NCBI GenBank assembly: GCA_907163375.1 | Contig: CAJQUW010008619.1 | Span: forward strand, 62,001 to 126,000 | DNA from: Prostheceraeus crozeri | Taxonomy: Eukaryota; Platyhelminthes; Polycladida; Euryleptidae | DNA length: 64,000 nucleotides | Direction of reading: 5' to 3' | Shown: in pieces, positions 1 through 12,649 of the stretch | Layout of the letters: every line of letters begins with the position of its first letter | Numbering within the stretch: position 1 is the first letter of the stretch | Made by a program: the position numbers and the translations under genes | The notes under the pieces: generated by a model | Told to the model about the DNA's origin: nothing | The model's input: the letters and a program-made list of their open reading frames with translations, nothing else | The model's database searches: none

Positions 1-311
1 CAAACCAAACTGTTGTATTGGAAGACACATTATGTGGAGGAATTCAGCACTGTAGAAAACGCTCACACAAAACCTTGCATTTGCTAATTATGTTTCAGTC
101 ATTCAATGGTGCTTCTAAAACGTATAAATCTGAAAATGAATCCAAAGACAAAAAACAATCAAAAAGGAAAACTTCAACACTTAACCATTTTTGATGTTTA
201 AACCCTCTCTTGCACTCAAAGATTGCAAAAAACATGTAATTTTGGTATACAGACATAAAATTTTCGAGACAGACATCAAAATGTTGAGTGATAGTTTTGA
301 GGGTGGTGGTG
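1..311. other. No feature recognised
   Basis: AT-rich DNA upstream of the 36-bp repeat. I see no convincing coding frame, RNA gene or mobile-element end. Confidence 0.6.
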
Positions 312-605
312 GTGATTTTGAGTAGACTTCGAAATAAATATCTCAGATTTAAAGTCAGTAGATTTCGATCGAACTAGATATCCTTGATATTGAGTCTATA
401 GATTTCGAATTAAATATCTTTGATTTTGAGGCAGTAGATTTCGAACTAGATATCTTAGATATTGAGTCTGCAGATTTCGAATTAAATATCTTTGATTTTG
501 AGGCAGTAGATTTCGAATTAGATATCCTGCATTTAGAGCAGGCAGATTCTGATTTAGATATCTCGGATTTTGAGTTGGTAGATTTAAAATGAATGTCTCA
601 AATTT
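312..605 (+). repeat. 36-bp tandem repeat readable as an acidic 12-residue repeat
   Basis: About seven to eight units of roughly 36 bp. From 362 to 589 the array is open in one frame, with TAG at 359-361 and TGA at 590-592, and each unit reads as 12 residues such as DFELNIFDFEAV or DFELDILDIESA. Units alternate between the NIFDFEA and DILDIES types, so there is a 72-bp higher-order period. The first unit is out of frame: GCAG is missing near 321 and there are about 4 extra bases near 368. There is no ATG in the open part. It may be an exon or relic of a repeat protein, or a non-coding minisatellite whose period happens to be divisible by three. I recognise no protein family. Confidence 0.75.
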
Positions 606-2797
606 TGAACAGATCTTTGGAAGTTGAGTGAACTATGAAAGACTTGCTTGAGAAGACATTTCAAACCATGAGAACCATAAAATTCGAATCATTTCTGGTG
701 GTCACCCGGTTTGCAGGTCACGACATTTGTAACCGTAAGATCAGGTCAGATTTATGAGCCATTAATCATGAACCTTTGCTCTCGGCTTGAAATGAGAACT
801 GAGATAAAATCAAAGAATTCGGCCAGGAATTAAAATGAATTACAAATCATGCCGTGAGAGTTAACGTCACCGTAAATCTTTCCAACTTCGACTTTGCACG
901 ACATAAGGAACTATTATTGTGAAGATATTGTCTCAGATTTCTCTTCAATGATTCTGTAGACGGTTTTTCTCAATGTCAATATAAAAAACCTCCAAATGCC
1001 GTTAAATTTAATGAATTGCTAAGCTTTCCAGCTAGGAAGTTTATCGCTTGGAGGTCAGGGAGGACGCTAATTTTTGAAAGAGAAATTTGAGGAGGTTTAA
1101 AAGAGCTGTGGGAAAGTTGTCAGGAGCTGACCAAATGTCAGGCTATGGTCAGGTTAATTCAGGTTTGCATCGAAGTTATGCATTGGCTAGTACGAGTTAG
1201 ACAACGATACATTATAAAGATGCTGCTGATATTAGAGTGATTACACACAATCTCAGAAAGATAAATTCACTGTGGTCATCTGAATCGACAGCTTCTCAAT
1301 CTACATAACAAAAAACTTCTCTACGCTGTGAAGGCTGAAATGTGCGGTGATAGGTGTCAGTGGGCTCGGCTTTGTCTGTCTTAGCTATTTACGCATTGAA
1401 AAACCTCTCCTTAGCCGATTTTCAGCTTACTGTAAATCTGAGTAAAAGCCTAAACAAATTGCTGAAACTTCACACATCCAAAGAAGCTGAAAATGAATAA
1501 TCTTTCATGTTCTATCCACTTCATAAGAGCGATTTTCTCAAAATTCACCGACATCAAGCCAATCTTTCGAAAGACAACAGGTTCTCTAATGACTTCATGG
1601 GCATTTCTTCCAATGTGCCGCTACAGAACATTATCCATCACAACCATTGGTTCATATATTTTGAAAACCTTCCTGTTGATAAAAGCATCTAATTCCACTG
1701 TTGCCTCAGCATGTCCTCAAGTCGACAATAGAAATCCGACTTACTGGCCTACAATATCAGTAGATACTACATGCTACAAGAAAAGTGGATTCCTGAATTT
1801 CCACTTGAAAGGAAATATCTGATCTAAGGGAATCAAATAAATTCAGAATTCAGATTTTCTTTCGGGGAAGCAGATGATTCATTTGAAACATTAATTTCAA
1901 GTAGATCTAAAGTATTAGCCTACTGTATCTCATTGATGTAAACCTAACACTGCGTTTTGCCACTCTCCGGTGATGTGCCACTGACATGAAACACACAAAT
2001 CCATAAATCTATTAGAAATCATTATTTACAATAGAAATCCGATTTAATGTGATCCCTGGCCTGCGATTTCTACGGACAAATGGATTGGTGAACTAAGAAA
2101 TTGTCATCAACAATGGAAATCCGACTTTGTGGGGCTCCGAAGATATTAATGCGGATCCATGGACAAGCGTCATCATACATATTGTGTGCAATTTAGTTGC
2201 GGTACAATGTGAAAAAAGAAGGCAACAATGTATCCCGTAAAGATGATGTCTGTATCTATCAATGTGAAATATATTCTCAGCTAGCGTATATCTGCATATG
2301 CATTCATAGCATTGCTGACCGCTTTTTTTATCTACATTGCTGCCTAGACCATTCTAATTATGTACGATACTATTAAAATAAATTTTTCGGGCAACAACGT
2401 AGGACATTTTCAGGCGTCCTCAAATCTGTCACTATAGAACTACCATCAAAATAGAAATCTCTACATTTGTTTAAATGCCTCCTAGCATCCCAATGTCACT
2501 TCATGCCGAATGCCATCGTAGTCATTATTCAAAGTCAGTAATTCATTGAAGTCACATGATGTGATTTGAGGAAGATATATCCCACACCTTCGACTTCCAA
2601 ACTAGACAGAAAGAGATACAGAATACCCAAAACGCATATGCAACAACCGAAGTTATTTCTGACGAATTTCCTATTGACTGTCAATTCCTAGAATATTCGG
2701 TTTTATCTCCCGACTGTTCAGTTCAAACTCTTCTCTCACACCACCTCCGCAGCCACCCACAAGCTCCTATTCCATCCTCGCTTCTTCCGCATCTGTC
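606..2797. other. Gene-free AT-rich stretch
   Basis: No recognisable gene. A 109-codon frame at 1493-1822 has no family-like motif, and nothing separates it from chance. The stretch from about 2700 to 3000 is somewhat richer in C and G and could hold an untranslated or coding exon, but I cannot assign one. Confidence 0.5.
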
Positions 2798-3010
2798 ATG
2801 CTTTCACATCAAGCTCGAATTCTGCGTGGGCAGCAGCCTCGAATTCTCTCCGAGAAGAGAAAGGAGAGTGAGCACGACTGCTTGCAATTGATGGGCACAA
2901 AAACATTCATTGTAGACGTAAACAGCAGATCAGGAAGGGAATATATCACGAGATTGCGTGTTCTGGTGAATCATTATTTCGGGGCTATGACGAAGATCGA
3001 TGGACAATAG
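2798..3010 (+). CDS. Short unrecognised ORF
   Basis: A 70-codon ATG-to-stop frame in a locally GC-richer patch. The product is basic and rich in Arg, Ser and Glu, with no motif I recognise. It runs directly into the 66-67-bp tandem repeat that begins at 3003. It could be the end of an exon or a chance frame, and I see no splice signals strong enough to decide. Confidence 0.15.
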   Translation: MLSHQARILRGQQPRILSEKRKESEHDCLQLMGTKTFIVDVNSRSGREYITRLRVLVNHYFGAMTKIDGQ

Positions 3011-3160
3011 GCTTACAACCCCATACTCCATCCCAGAGCGATAGAGATTCCATCATGCAGTGTGAGAGAGACAATAGTCCTACACCTCAGACTCCAGCCC
3101 AGAGCGATAGAGATTCCATCATGCAGTGTGAGGGAGACAATAGGCCTATATCCTCATGAC
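3003..3160. repeat. 66-67-bp tandem repeat, two and a half copies
   Basis: Units start with GACAATAG at about 3003, 3070 and 3136. The first two share the core CAGAGCGATAGAGATTCC and CATCATGCAGTGTGAG. The third copy stops after a few tens of bases. The close match of units 1 and 2 suggests a recent local duplication. Confidence 0.85.
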
Positions 3161-3663
3161 TGATAATGATATAATTGCAGACAATATATTTTTTGATATA
3201 TTCAACATGTGGCTAGTCAAAGACATTTTGCACCACATAACATGATTTGCTGTTTATTACTCGAAAATGCAAACCAATTATCTGGAGAATTTTTAATTTG
3301 AAAATTTTAGAAATTCTGCCATCCACAGTCCTGCTAAGCTTACTTGAAAAGGTCAAAATTTGAATTTTCTCGAAGGCACACTATGGATGATTTAAAGATG
3401 CTCATCTGATAACATCATTTTATTAAGCAGAATCGAGAATACACCATGGTGTCGACAGAAATTCAAGGGCCGAAATAAAGGACTTTTGAAGGAATTTCAA
3501 AGGACTTTTGAAGGACTATTTTTTACATTAATTCAAATATAGACAAACATTTCAATTGCATGAGATGATATTAGTAAAGTGGTAACAGCATTTATACAAG
3601 GAGATAAAAAAATAAGCATCAGATCTTGTTACCAAGTGATGATGATTTTCATGATCTAATCTG

Positions 3664-4170
3664 TTACGAGAGAACTCTCTTGTATCCACTCCTCTGGGCA
3701 TGCAGTTCTGCCATAACTTTAAATCTCTGCACTTTTTCTTTGATTTCCTCGGCTTTCCGTTTCTCCGCATTTTTTTGCTTTCGCGCCTCAATTTCATCGG
3801 CGTCTTTCCGACGAGCGTCGGTAAGCCTTTGTCTGGATCTCCGCCAGTGATTTATCATGGACTGTGTTATCTTTACTTTCATCAGTGCGCCTGCTTTGCT
3901 GATGCCATCTGCGATACACCGTTGAGCGATTAAAGAATGTTCTTTCGAATTTTCCACGAGGCGGTGTTTATTGGCAGAAAACCCTCGTTCGCCATTAGTC
4001 TGACCGGAGAACAGGCAGAGGACTACCTTGACGATACCGAACAGAAGACCAGACAACATATCCCGACACTGACTGGAATAAAAATCATCAAGCCGATTGC
4101 ATATATTCCTCCTGTCGAATTCCCTCACTTTCTGAGCCAATCGACCTGTTGCCTCACCATACCTTACCAT
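3664..4170 (-). pseudogene. hAT-like transposase C-terminal fragment (ERGFS motif)
   Basis: A 168-codon frame inside the TIR element. Its centre (about residues 54-68) reads FSGQTNGERGFSANK, followed by a block on the pattern ENSKEHSLIAQR. This resembles the hAT dimerisation region (SxxxxERxFS) in a variant form that I know from many predicted invertebrate proteins reading ERGFSxNK. The last 60 residues are Lys/Glu/Arg-rich and probably helical or coiled-coil. A stop lies 9 bp upstream of the first ATG, and the N-terminal several hundred residues, including the catalytic core, are absent. I read it as a decayed transposase end rather than a host gene. Confidence 0.6.
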
Positions 4171-4262
4171 TGTAGGTTACGGTGTGGATATCTGTGTGGA
4201 TTACGTCCCCTAGCACAATATTCCTAGCTATGGGGTTGAGCAATCTGACAACTAACGTTACC

Positions 4263-4335
4263 GACACAGTAGCTCAGTTGAAAGAGCGCACAGCATGTAA
4301 CTAGAACGTCGTGGGTTCAACTCCCATCCGAGTCG
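4263..4335 (+). repeat. tRNA-like sequence, degenerate (SINE head or tRNA pseudogene)
   Basis: The A-box region (TAGCTCAGTTGAAAGAGC) and B-box (GTGGGTTCAACTCCCAT) are clear. The D-stem GCTC/GAGC and the T-stem pair well. The acceptor stem GACACAG/CCGAGTC has two mismatches. The anticodon stem pairs at only two positions, and the base before the likely TGT anticodon is A instead of T. A functional tRNA is therefore unlikely. It sits inside the hAT remnant, so it is a later insertion or captured sequence. Confidence 0.6.
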
Positions 4336-5085
4336 CAGATTTTTTCGAAGTGTTTGAAATGAATGTATGTTGGTGCGTGATTTCTATGACTGTATATCGA
4401 TTAATGTTATGCTGTCGCTACGATCACCATGTTGTATCCTAAATATGCATTAGAGATAAAGAGAGCTATGAATTTCATGGATCTCTTCATTCAAATCGAA
4501 CAGTAATCATAACATTTGACAAGCACAGACGCAATCATTTTACTCAATGCATGTGATCCATGCAAATGAACAATGGGGAGATATGCTACTATCACGTTGT
4601 ACGCCGTAACGAAATGGTGATGATTCTAAATTGGATGTCAGTTTTTTCTTCATATAAATATACGTGTGAGTAGACAAATCATTGCCAAGTCTCAGTTGGT
4701 TGCACAATTCTTCATCTTCACCGAAGAAGCATTTTCAATCAAACAACCTGCACAGAAAGATAGACTGTCGAACATAAATGTCACCATCAGATATTCTTTG
4801 ATTTCAATGTATTTTCTGTTAGGACTTTTTCATGCGTTTTCGATTGAGCGAATACGATCCGAAAAAACGTTCCCTGTAACCCAATCTTATCAGATTGATA
4901 ATAGTATTCTCAGAACAACTGGGAAAGGGTAGAGAACAGAAAATTGGAAATATAAGGCTGTTGTTGTTTGTGACACATAGATTTACAAGACAACAATAAT
5001 ATCGTTCATTATAAATATATCAAAATAATGGACCAAATACCAAAATAAAGGACTTTTAAAGGACTGCCGACACCCTGATACACCA

Positions 5086-8000
5086 ACAGTTTTAGTGGAG
5101 GATTTTGGTCGATGTTTTCTTGAATCAAGAGCACTGTAAACCATATTCCAGTAATTACTTCCAGCAATCTGCTGATCAATTGAAATTTCAAAACATTATT
5201 ACGAGTTCACTTATTTAATTGATCGAATTAGGAAGTTTCAAAATTCATTATTCTCCATTTTCTAGAAGCAACGTGTGGGGATTTTTTATGGCAAGAATTG
5301 AGGTCATTTAATCGCAATCAGACATGTCCTGTGGAGTAGACATGAAGAAATCGGAGAAGTGACAGCGATGTCTCCAGCGGCATAAAGTTTCTACCAACTG
5401 CGATATTAAAAGTGAACATTAATTCGTCTTCCACATGGAATCTACGTTGATAAAAAAGTCACAGCAAGGTCACAATAGGAGTTGAATAATACGCCAGATA
5501 GAATGAGTGTTGCGTATATTTCACGTCACTGGTATTTCGGTGGATTTATGCAAACAGATGATGTGCGTTTCTTCAATACGCAGTAATCAAGCATCCTCAT
5601 TCATCACATTCACATAAAAGCTAACAAGAAATTGTTATCGTAATAAAACTAACAAGAGGAAATGTCAAAACTCGAAACAAGATGGATCATACACTTCGGA
5701 TTCCAATCTCAAAACACACGAAATCGGATCACCATGTCAATCTACATGTCACTTGACACAATCAACCGCAGAAAATTCCAAAATCACTTGGATATCTATG
5801 AGCATGCTATGAGACTCTTGCCTGATGATGGTTGCCTACAGCGGCTGATAGGCCTTCACATATTCATGAAAAACAAAGGAAACATATTAGACAATCAGAA
5901 TTTCTTAATTAACTCAATCATTGATTATTTAAGCAGTCGCTTCTTCTGTCAAATGATTTCTTAAATAACCTTGAAGTCATTTTTATGAAGACATATGTTA
6001 TTGAAATAAAGTTCATTAATAACACTAATGATAAGTAGGTATGTCCAGATGTACTGGTAGATTCCATAGACAGCTATCAACACGCTCGTAGAATGCATAT
6101 TCACTTACAAGCAAGATAGAAAATATATAACAACACAACTATTTTGTCACGGATCTCTGATGTCTGAGTTCAATGACAGCAATCTCATAGATCGCGTTGA
6201 GGTGATAGAGATACACTCATTAGATCGCTGATGTGACAACTCAAATACAGGTGAAATGTGTTCAAATAAGTGACCCGCATTTCCTCAAATGACTGAATTG
6301 GACTTTAAGGAGATTGACAATAAAAGATAAACCACTGCAAACATCATAAGTGTTTAAAACAAGCAATGATGGCGGGTTTAGCGCGGGTCTGCACATTCCA
6401 GACAATTCAGGATATGTATGTTCCGAGTGTAGAATGGGCTCGCGGGCCAAAAATTTCAAAAGGCAGAAATATGCTTAAAATTCCCATTTAAGATGGATTA
6501 TTTAATGTAACTGAATTCAGTCATGATTGATTTCCATGAGAAATGGTTTCATCACATGACTGCACTTTGATAATTAGCTACAATGTACATGGATATTTCT
6601 TTCCATTGCGGACCAGCTTAAAAACAACAACAAACACCAACTGTTAAATGAATGACTGTCCTTTAAATTGCTATCAAATGTGCACCACGAAAGCAGTCAA
6701 CTATCAGATCACGTGTCGCAAAAATGTCAAGATTTTATTATAGGAAGCACTAATGAGAACTAACTACATCACAAAAATATCTTGAAATATGAAAGTGCTG
6801 TTCTTTTATAAACAGTAAACAAAATGCCAACAAAATTGAAGATGGTTATAAAAAAACAAAAGTTTGAACCATAGGAAGGATCCAATTAATCTCAGAAAGA
6901 AAGAGGTTATTATCATCATGCGCAAAAATTGAACAGCCACTACAATATTTCATCTTCTACGATTTCCGCGTGCATTCCATCTCTGCCCGAAGAACTGATA
7001 ATGTACATCATTTGTCTTTATTATTATCAGCTTACTTTTTTGGAAAGAAATGTCACAACTGAAACAAACATAATTTCCATTTTGTTCAGCATCAATATCT
7101 AGCAAAGCCCAATCTCAACCTCACAAGAGTCCAGAAAATCATAAAAAATGTAATGGCAACTAGGATATTTGAGATGAGAGGATTTCTCCAATAACAACTA
7201 TGACGATGTTTCTATTATAATTCATCCAAGATAATCGCGTGGATTACGTCTAATAATGCTGGATGTTAATACTATGTTAAATAAAACTTAGAGTTAAAGA
7301 ATTAAATTCCTAGCATTGTAAATTTTATATCACATTGATCAAATCTTTCGTGACTATAGGATGCATTTGGCAATGGTTAGTCAATACAAGTCACGGTGGT
7401 CGAATATAATCGATCCAGTAATTCCTAAGAAAACTGGAAATTTGAGATTTGAATTTTTTTTTGAATTAAGCTCATTTGAGCATCCAGTTCATAAGATTGC
7501 CCAACAAAAATCAATAGATCTTTGGATTTTATGAATACATGCGATCAGGTTGAGACCAAAAGCAAAGAAATCGGTCGACTAATTTGTGAGAAAATTTTGA
7601 ATTTTAATGCTGTTTAGATCAGATATCCACATTATGATTGAGTAAATTGTCCATCTAAAATTGAAATGCACGTAATCGTGCATTTGTCACCAACTAGCCT
7701 ACAATTAACAACTAATTTGTGATTTTCAACAATTCAATAGCTTGAACACATTTTGAAATTCAAATTTCGGCTTTGAATGTGCTTGATGCACTATGTCGTG
7801 CAGTGAAATATTTTGAAAATACTTGTATAGCATATTCACTGTCGGTTTTTAATGGACTGAATTTGGTGCATTAGTGGAGTGATCTCAATCAAAACTTGAT
7901 AATGAAGCATGATGACGCCATTTGAGGTAATACAGGCAGCATCTTATGCACAGTAGGTCTTCTTTTGAGTGCATTACGATGTGCATATTAAACTGTAGGT

Positions 8001-9365
8001 CAATGTGTCAATTAGAAATGACATGCATGTACATCTATAACGACATTATGTATAGCTATTCTATGGCAATTGTATTTCTATGTGCAAGAATTGGTGTTGA
8101 AGCGAAATTACCATTGCTGGGGAACATTTTGAAAGTGCATCAATGTTATGATGATTTAAATTCCGAAAAAAGTTGTTCAATTACTTTGCATGTTCGCTAT
8201 CAGGGAAGTCGAATCTGGAAACATCGAAAAGAAGAAATCAGGGCTTAAATGTGATTCGCATCAATAAAGGCCGCCCAGTGACACTGGATATGCAACAAAT
8301 GAGAGATATTTCTTGAACAAATGATGAATTTCTTTAAATGGATTTCAACTGACAATTTTGGGTGAAGGTTATTGTGAATGATACAACTATCTATTTACCC
8401 AGTTCAAGCATCTGCTACAACTGTTGATGCGATTGAATCGGAAAGAAGCGACGAAAAACGAAGCAAGTAAAGAAAGAATTGATGCGATAGTAAATTCGCT
8501 TCTAAATTCATGTCGCGATGATCCTAGGATACTGATATTATGCATGAAATTGACCAGAGGATGAAATTGTTTTTTACCTCATGCACACTCGAATTTGCTG
8601 AATCCATGCTTTTCATAACACAATTAGACAATGATTGGTTCCAAATGCTGGATCAACGGAGACTTCATGGAAATCATAAATGATCCCATTCTACGATCAT
8701 GGAGAATTTGCATTGATTCCTTTTAAACAATCACATGTAAAGCCGACAACGACAATGCTTAATACAGAGCTATTCATAGACGGTTGAAACATCTGTAACA
8801 GCGGACAGACAATAGCCTTTAATCAATCCATAGGAATTGCACAGTACGTACTTCCTAAAATATCTATATCAACAACACTGTGCGTCACTGAAATGAAAGT
8901 ATGTAACGATGTAGCAAAAAAGGGACAGTAATGTCATGAATGCACATCTAAGATAAGCTAGCTTAGTTTTCATAATTATTTCAGAACACGACATAATTAT
9001 AAATTACGAAGATCGGGGAACGGAAGAAATATAACATCAAACAAATAAAACGGAAATTCTCATTACAACTGAATACATGCAAATACGAGAAACATCTAAG
9101 ATGGCCGCCAACAGGAGGTGACCCTTCATAGTTGCAAACATCAAAAAGTTGGCTTTTAGCGAATTTCCCCCAGAAGAAGAGCAAAGGTCGAAACGCATAG
9201 GACCAATCTACTTTTACTTGTGGCCAAAATAAAAGTTGGAAGGAGAGACTTGCTTTTTTGCTGTTTGCAACCATGACGAGAAATATCGTTGACATCTGCC
9301 ATAGCTAAATCACGCATAACGGTTCTAGATATCATATATAACTATGAAACGATGAAATACAAGAA
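5086..9365. other. Gene-free AT-rich stretch
   Basis: No gene or element recognised over about 4.3 kb. Two 100-codon frames (5662-5964 and 7946-8248, plus strand) have ATG starts but show no motif, and their composition looks like translated AT-rich DNA. I found no tRNA, LINE tail or TIR pair here. Confidence 0.5.
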
Positions 9366-9431
9366 CTACATGGAAATACATGTAGTATCAATGTTACACA
9401 ACAATGTCGAAATCAGTGTTGTGTATAACAT
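9366..9431. repeat. Two adjacent short inverted repeats
   Basis: CTACATG (9366-9372) pairs with CATGTAG (9379-9385). ATGTTACACAACA (9391-9403) pairs with TGTTGTGTATAACAT (9417-9431) with small bulges. They could be the core of an unrecognised MITE or chance hairpins. Confidence 0.5.
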
Positions 9432-10734
9432 GCACTTACGTATTACACAGAAAATTAGTATGATTCGAGCTGATTTTATGGTGATTGTCATATCGAGTTG
9501 CTCATAGACATCCCTGGCTACAGCACAGATGCCTGTGAATGCCATGATGTAGAATTCGGGGATACAACTCTCGCAGTGTTGAGATTCGAATACATGACGA
9601 AATTTTAATAAGAGAAATTTAATAATAGAAATGAACATTTAAGTAAACCACATTGCGACAAACACAATCAGGCAACACTGCAAGGCAGGTCATTGACATA
9701 CGAGAACCAAGGAGAACAATCCCCTGTCCTAATGTCCAAAAACTTGCTGCCTTGATGATCCATGGCAGTTGAATTCTTCCTCAATCCAGGAGATAACAAT
9801 AAAAATGACTAATAAAATATATTTCGGATCAGCCAGTTTGCCAATCGAATATTGTTTCACTTTGTTTGCCTTCAACAATCCCTGTTTTATCAATACAACT
9901 TCATTTGGCACTGATATCGCCCCATTGTGACATACAACTTGGCGTGCAGCTCAATCCAAATGTCATGGTGGTGTAGCCAAATTTTGAAGTTCATTTATTC
10001 TACTCCTTTCTACAAATGCACTATTATATCATGGATTTTGATGGTAGAAAGATCAGACATGAACGAGATTGCATAATTGCATGGCCTTGTTCACTGAAGG
10101 ATTAATACTAACTCCACATCGTCAACTCGCTTACTCTGATGTGAAGTCAGTTCTAACATGTTACCATGTGTGATAAGAGTCCAAGACGAATGATACGTAA
10201 TGCACTTAAATTTATTACGAAGGTCATGGCACAGACAGATTCGATAAACACATCGAAACCTTCTACACAGTGAGGAGAATGCCGAATCCGCAATCCCAAT
10301 CTGTTTCTGACATCTGGTGAACAGGCGGGTGAATCTTATGAATTGGAAGATCGTCTGAGACGCAGTCGAATAAGGAGACTTTTTCAGAGTTTTCACGATA
10401 CAGCATTTAAATGAGAAGGGTATTAAAGAAGGGGAGGCTGATCGGATGAAAAAAACGAACATTTCAGTAAAGGAGAAAGCAATCTACAGAAGAAAAGCAC
10501 TTTTCTATCTGATGTTGCCCTGGGTAATCATTCGGTTCACTTGTTCAATCCTACAGTTTGGACAGCTGGACTTTTCGTACATCTTCATAATTAGTTTGGG
10601 ACAACACACCAATTCGGCTACATGGTCAATGAAAGTGATGAATAAAAAGTGAAGTACTATTTTAAATTCACAGTATCATATGCAAACATTCACGAAATTT
10701 CAGCTCGACTAGCAGCACCGCTCCGAGCACTGAA
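9432..10734. other. No gene recognised
   Basis: AT-rich DNA. A 123-codon minus-strand frame (10091-10462) has no family motif. A 16-bp sequence at 9502-9517 matches one arm of the hairpin at 45531-45603. Confidence 0.5.
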
Positions 10735-10838
10735 ACGCTGATAAGTGGCAGATCAAAAGATGTGCGACTGGTAAGACTCGAATCAACGTCCCCAGGTTAT
10801 TTAGACCTGTCGCTCTACCAGCTGACCTGCGACTACTT
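10735..10838 (-). mobile_element. tRNA-derived SINE, family 1 (ACATCTTTTG tail)
   Basis: Read on the minus strand, it has an A-box-like GGTCAGCTGGTAGAGC, a perfect 5-bp anticodon stem (CAGGT/ACCTG) around a CTAAATA loop, and a degraded B-box with TTCGAGTC. After the tRNA part comes GTCGCACATCTTTTGATC, a tail shared with copies near 19.2, 19.45, 59.35 and 59.63 kb. The T-stem no longer pairs properly, so this is a SINE and not a tRNA gene. Confidence 0.75.
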
Positions 10839-12649
10839 ACATTCGAACGGTGTCAATTACCAGGATCCTATTCCCTTGTCATGATCATTGCACTTACATT
10901 CTAGTTCATGTGATTTCATTTTCCGAAAGGGTTTGGTTTGGAGTCAAAATACACACGAGAATAGAAGTGGGTTGACATCAAATCTTCGATACCCTACTGC
11001 CTCTCTATGCTTCAACCGTTCTTCTTTTCGGCATCTGTAAAGGCTTTTGTTGTAGTGGCCATCACGACACTACGCATAATACCTTAATGTCAAACAACGC
11101 TGGATCCTGTGATGTCCAAACTCCTCGGACAAGTGAATCAACTCGGGATAAGATCTTGCACTGCATAAATGCCTTCTAGCATAGAAATTAGTGAAGCACC
11201 ATAGATAGCTTCCTTGAAAGTTAATCTGGCTTTTGAAATCACTGTGACAATGAATTTAAAGGTGTAATTCGGTCAAAACCCTTGTCTCAATGACTTCGTC
11301 TTTGCATAATAGACAATGTAACAAACTCTGACGCACTTCTGATTCCTCAATTAGCCACAATCATCAACTTTAGGAGACGAGATGACGTCACAAGTGCCAG
11401 TGATCTGATGCGGTTCTCACTGTTGACATGCTAGGCGCAAGAGGATCAGCGCACATGGAGAAAGTGAACTGTAGGAAATGCGAAATCTAAAGTCATTGAC
11501 AGTCAATGTCTAAAATGGCACAATACTGCGTATACTATGCTGGTCGAAAATTTAACACAATGGAAATAAAATGCAAAATATTCTGCATCTACATGTATAT
11601 ATTACAAGCCATACTTTTATTCAATCATAAATGCAACCGTTCTACCTCTATAGATATGAAAAATATCGCATTTATACTCATATGTTCTTCCCAACAAGTC
11701 AAACTGCAGAAATCACAATCATGATCACAATTGTGTTAAACTTCTGGACACCATGGTACATGTGCACAGACAAACGAACGATCATAAGAAACTTGCCTTC
11801 CACAACATTCCCAAAGACAAAAAAATGAATGTGTAGTAGCATTGCAGGAGCTCATATTAAACCGACGAGGCACAGTGTTGCATATTCTGAACGCTTCAAA
11901 TAAAATTATAAAATAAAAGATCTAAGATATACTGAGTGTGATGTTGAAGGAATGTTGCAAAATCAGACAGTTCTTACCCCGCTTTAGTAAGGAGCCTGTA
12001 CCATGCTTGAAAATGGGACGTAAATCAGTCAAAATTTTCTCTCGCAAAAAGACGCACATGTTCTATAAAGGAATGAAAGTCGGGCCAAATTTGAGATGGT
12101 GCTATCGACTAATTCTCGAGACTAACTTCAGATTTCTTCAGATGAAATGTATATGGATTGCGATAGTTACCATGTGATGCATGACTCTTCAGAAAGTGAA
12201 GAGAGTCAAGCGGCTCCAGTTCGTCTAACGTTTGGTGTTCCAGATAATTACTTTTTGTGTTGATTTGCAGTACCGGCATATTTCTAGTAGTCATCCTTAT
12301 TTCTGATACAGCGAATGTACATTTCAGAATCTGACAGCAAATACACAGCGAACAATTATTTGTCGTCTTTTGCCTCTCGTAGGCGTGACATGTGCTTCAT
12401 TTTGTTGTCATCGGATCCCATCTCATTCAAGAATAATCTAGTTAGCTTCGGTCCATTCACAGATTTGCTTGTTTGCATACTACAGGGTTCCTCCATCAGC
12501 CAACCTCAGTGAACCTCCTGTCTATTGCAAGGCGCTCTGCTTCTCAGTAAGCAGGAATCGGTAACTGACGTCATCATGAATCTTTGACATGAATTTGCAG
12601 CCAAACTAACGAGCAGATGAGGGTGAGTGATAGGAAATCGTCGTAGTGA
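10839..12649. other. Gene-free AT-rich stretch
   Basis: No gene recognised. Several 60-80-codon frames near 11.5-12.5 kb show no motifs. It leads directly into the truncated LINE. Confidence 0.5.

Larger units (their letters stand above)
3439..5085 (-). mobile_element. hAT-like DNA transposon remnant with 8-bp target duplication
   Basis: The sequence ATACACCA is present at 3439-3446 and again at 5078-5085, enclosing 1631 bp. The right end read inward is CAGGGTGTCGGCAG. The left end keeps TGGTGTCGACAG, so the first bases have decayed. Behind both ends lies the same subterminal block, AAATAAAGGACTTTT with a variant of AAGGAC. An 8-bp duplication and a CAGGG terminus are typical of the hAT superfamily. 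On the minus strand the element carries a transposase C-terminal fragment (3664-4170). A tRNA-like sequence sits at 4263-4335. The element is too short for a full transposase and must be inactive. Confidence 0.8.

Noticed and set aside
1493..1822. 109-codon ORF
   Set aside because: Overlapping frames of similar quality and no homology motif; treated as chance.
5662..8248. Two 100-codon plus-strand ORFs (5662-5964, 7946-8248)
   Set aside because: Composition matches translated AT-rich DNA and there is no recognisable domain.
10091..10462. 123-codon minus-strand ORF
   Set aside because: No motif, biased composition and no splice or promoter support.
10763..10838. Minus-strand tRNA with AAA anticodon
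   Set aside because: The anticodon arm is perfect, but the T-arm is degraded and the family 1 SINE tail follows.
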